A stretch of DNA of 33,493 nucleotides. Origin: Bradyrhizobium jicamae. GTDB lineage: Bacteria > Pseudomonadota > Alphaproteobacteria > Rhizobiales > Xanthobacteraceae. Under the pieces are notes generated by a model, which ran no database searches, was not told where the DNA came from, and saw only the letters and a list, made by a program, of their open reading frames with translations. A program made the translations under genes and the position numbers. Position 1 is the stretch's first letter, and every line of letters begins with the position of its first letter. The DNA lies in assembly GCF_001440395.1 (NCBI RefSeq), contig NZ_LLXZ01000115.1, forward strand, positions 1 to 33,493. Reading direction: 5' to 3'. Below are positions 32,987 through 33,493 of the stretch, piece after piece.

Positions 32987-33493
32987 ATGTCGGCGCTCAC
33001 GCCCAAACAACAACGGTTTGTCGAAACTTTCTTGCTCGATCTCAATGCGACGCAAGCAGCGATCCGTGCCGGCTATTCGGAACGGACTGCCAATCAGCAA
33101 GGCCCTCGCTTGTTGGATAACGAAGACGTTCGAAAGGCAATCGACGCCGCCAAGAGGGAGCGCTCCGAGATAGCCGGGCTGATGCCGCCTGGGTGCTCCG
33201 TCGTCTCGTTGCTGAGGCCGAGGCTGATCTGGCTGACCTCTACACGGAGGCCGGCGACCTCAAGCCGATCGACGACTGGCCGAGCATTTGGCGTCAGGGC
33301 CTCGTCGCTGGCGTTGAAGTTGAGCTTCGCGGGCGCTGGCGAAGATCGCAAGCAAGTAGGTCACGTCAAGAAAATCAAGTTGAGCGATCGACTGCGCCGG
33401 CTGGAACTGATCGGCCGCCATGTCCGGGTCAATGCGTTCCAGGAACAGATCGCCGTCAGCGGCGTCGATGGGCTGGCCGATCGGCTTTTGCGC
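32987..33493 (+). CDS. Phage terminase small subunit, partial, with two compensating frameshifts
   Basis: The ATG at 32987 opens MSALTPKQQRFVETFLLDLN and TQAAIRAGYSERTANQQGP, the DNA-binding N-terminus of Terminase_2-type small subunits, which recognise phage DNA for packaging. Near 33165 homology moves one frame over (DAAWVLRRLVAEAEADLADL, then DWPSIWRQGLVAGVEVEL), and near 33330 it returns (GEDRKQVGHVKKIKLSDRLR, RLELIGRHVRVNAFQEQ). The original frame stays open throughout, so a product with an altered middle is possible. It runs off the window, so a prophage may continue to the right. Confidence 0.85.
   Translation, partial: MSALTPKQQRFVETFLLDLNATQAAIRAGYSERTANQQGPRLLDNEDVRKAIDAAKRERSEIAGLMPPGCSVVSLLRPRLIWLTSTRRPATSSRSTTGRAFGVRASSLALKLSFAGAGEDRKQVGHVKKIKLSDRLRRLELIGRHVRVNAFQEQIAVSGVDGLADRLLR

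Overview
The window looks like chromosomal DNA from a Bradyrhizobium-like alphaproteobacterium (Hyphomicrobiales). The evidence is high GC in the left third, the palindromic dispersed repeat at the extreme left (arms GAAGCAATCCAT/ATGGATTGCTTC), TAGCCCGCATG-type short repeats, and gene families typical of that group (PilZ, DUF3606, DUF6894, cyclase-TPR proteins). The genus is an inference from pattern recognition; no database was searched.

Left part (1-12.8 kb) is mostly ordinary, intact chromosome. It carries an aldo/keto reductase, a PilZ protein, several small conserved hypotheticals, a Tat-exported Kelch protein, a small membrane protein, an acetoacetate-decarboxylase-like protein divergent from a TetR regulator with inverted repeats between them, and a secreted PAN/Apple-type protein. 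These are followed by a small-gene cluster including DUF3606, three small exported proteins, a CorA transporter, a SUKH-like protein and a CHRD-RTX secreted protein.

Middle (13.7-22 kb) is accessory. A minus-strand operon encodes a TPR protein, a 46-codon hydrophobic/exportable peptide that overlaps its stop codon (ATGA), and a protein with a sigma-region-4-like helix-turn-helix. Beside it lie a broken PD-(D/E)XK-type nuclease and a membrane alpha/beta hydrolase interrupted at a T6 run. Then comes a cryptic replicon-like block: a 645-codon P-loop DExx protein, a 320-bp structured segment with two paralogous covarying hairpins bracketing repeats of about 47-bp period, and three small minus-strand genes, one ribbon-helix-helix-like.

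Right part (22-33.5 kb) is a graveyard of mobile and broken genes. It holds two 3' remnants of DNA ligase D, a second frameshifted T6 gene behind a 38-codon Cys-rich exported peptide, a second copy of the small-gene pair seen at 7 kb, a DUF6894 gene and an intact class III cyclase-TPR protein. Beyond these are a frameshifted VapE-type primase/helicase tail with an associated small gene, a doubly frameshifted IS1182-family element, a truncated flavin monooxygenase, and the start of a phage terminase small subunit with two compensating frameshifts running off the window. The number of single-base frameshifts in the right half is striking and could be real decay or base-calling error.
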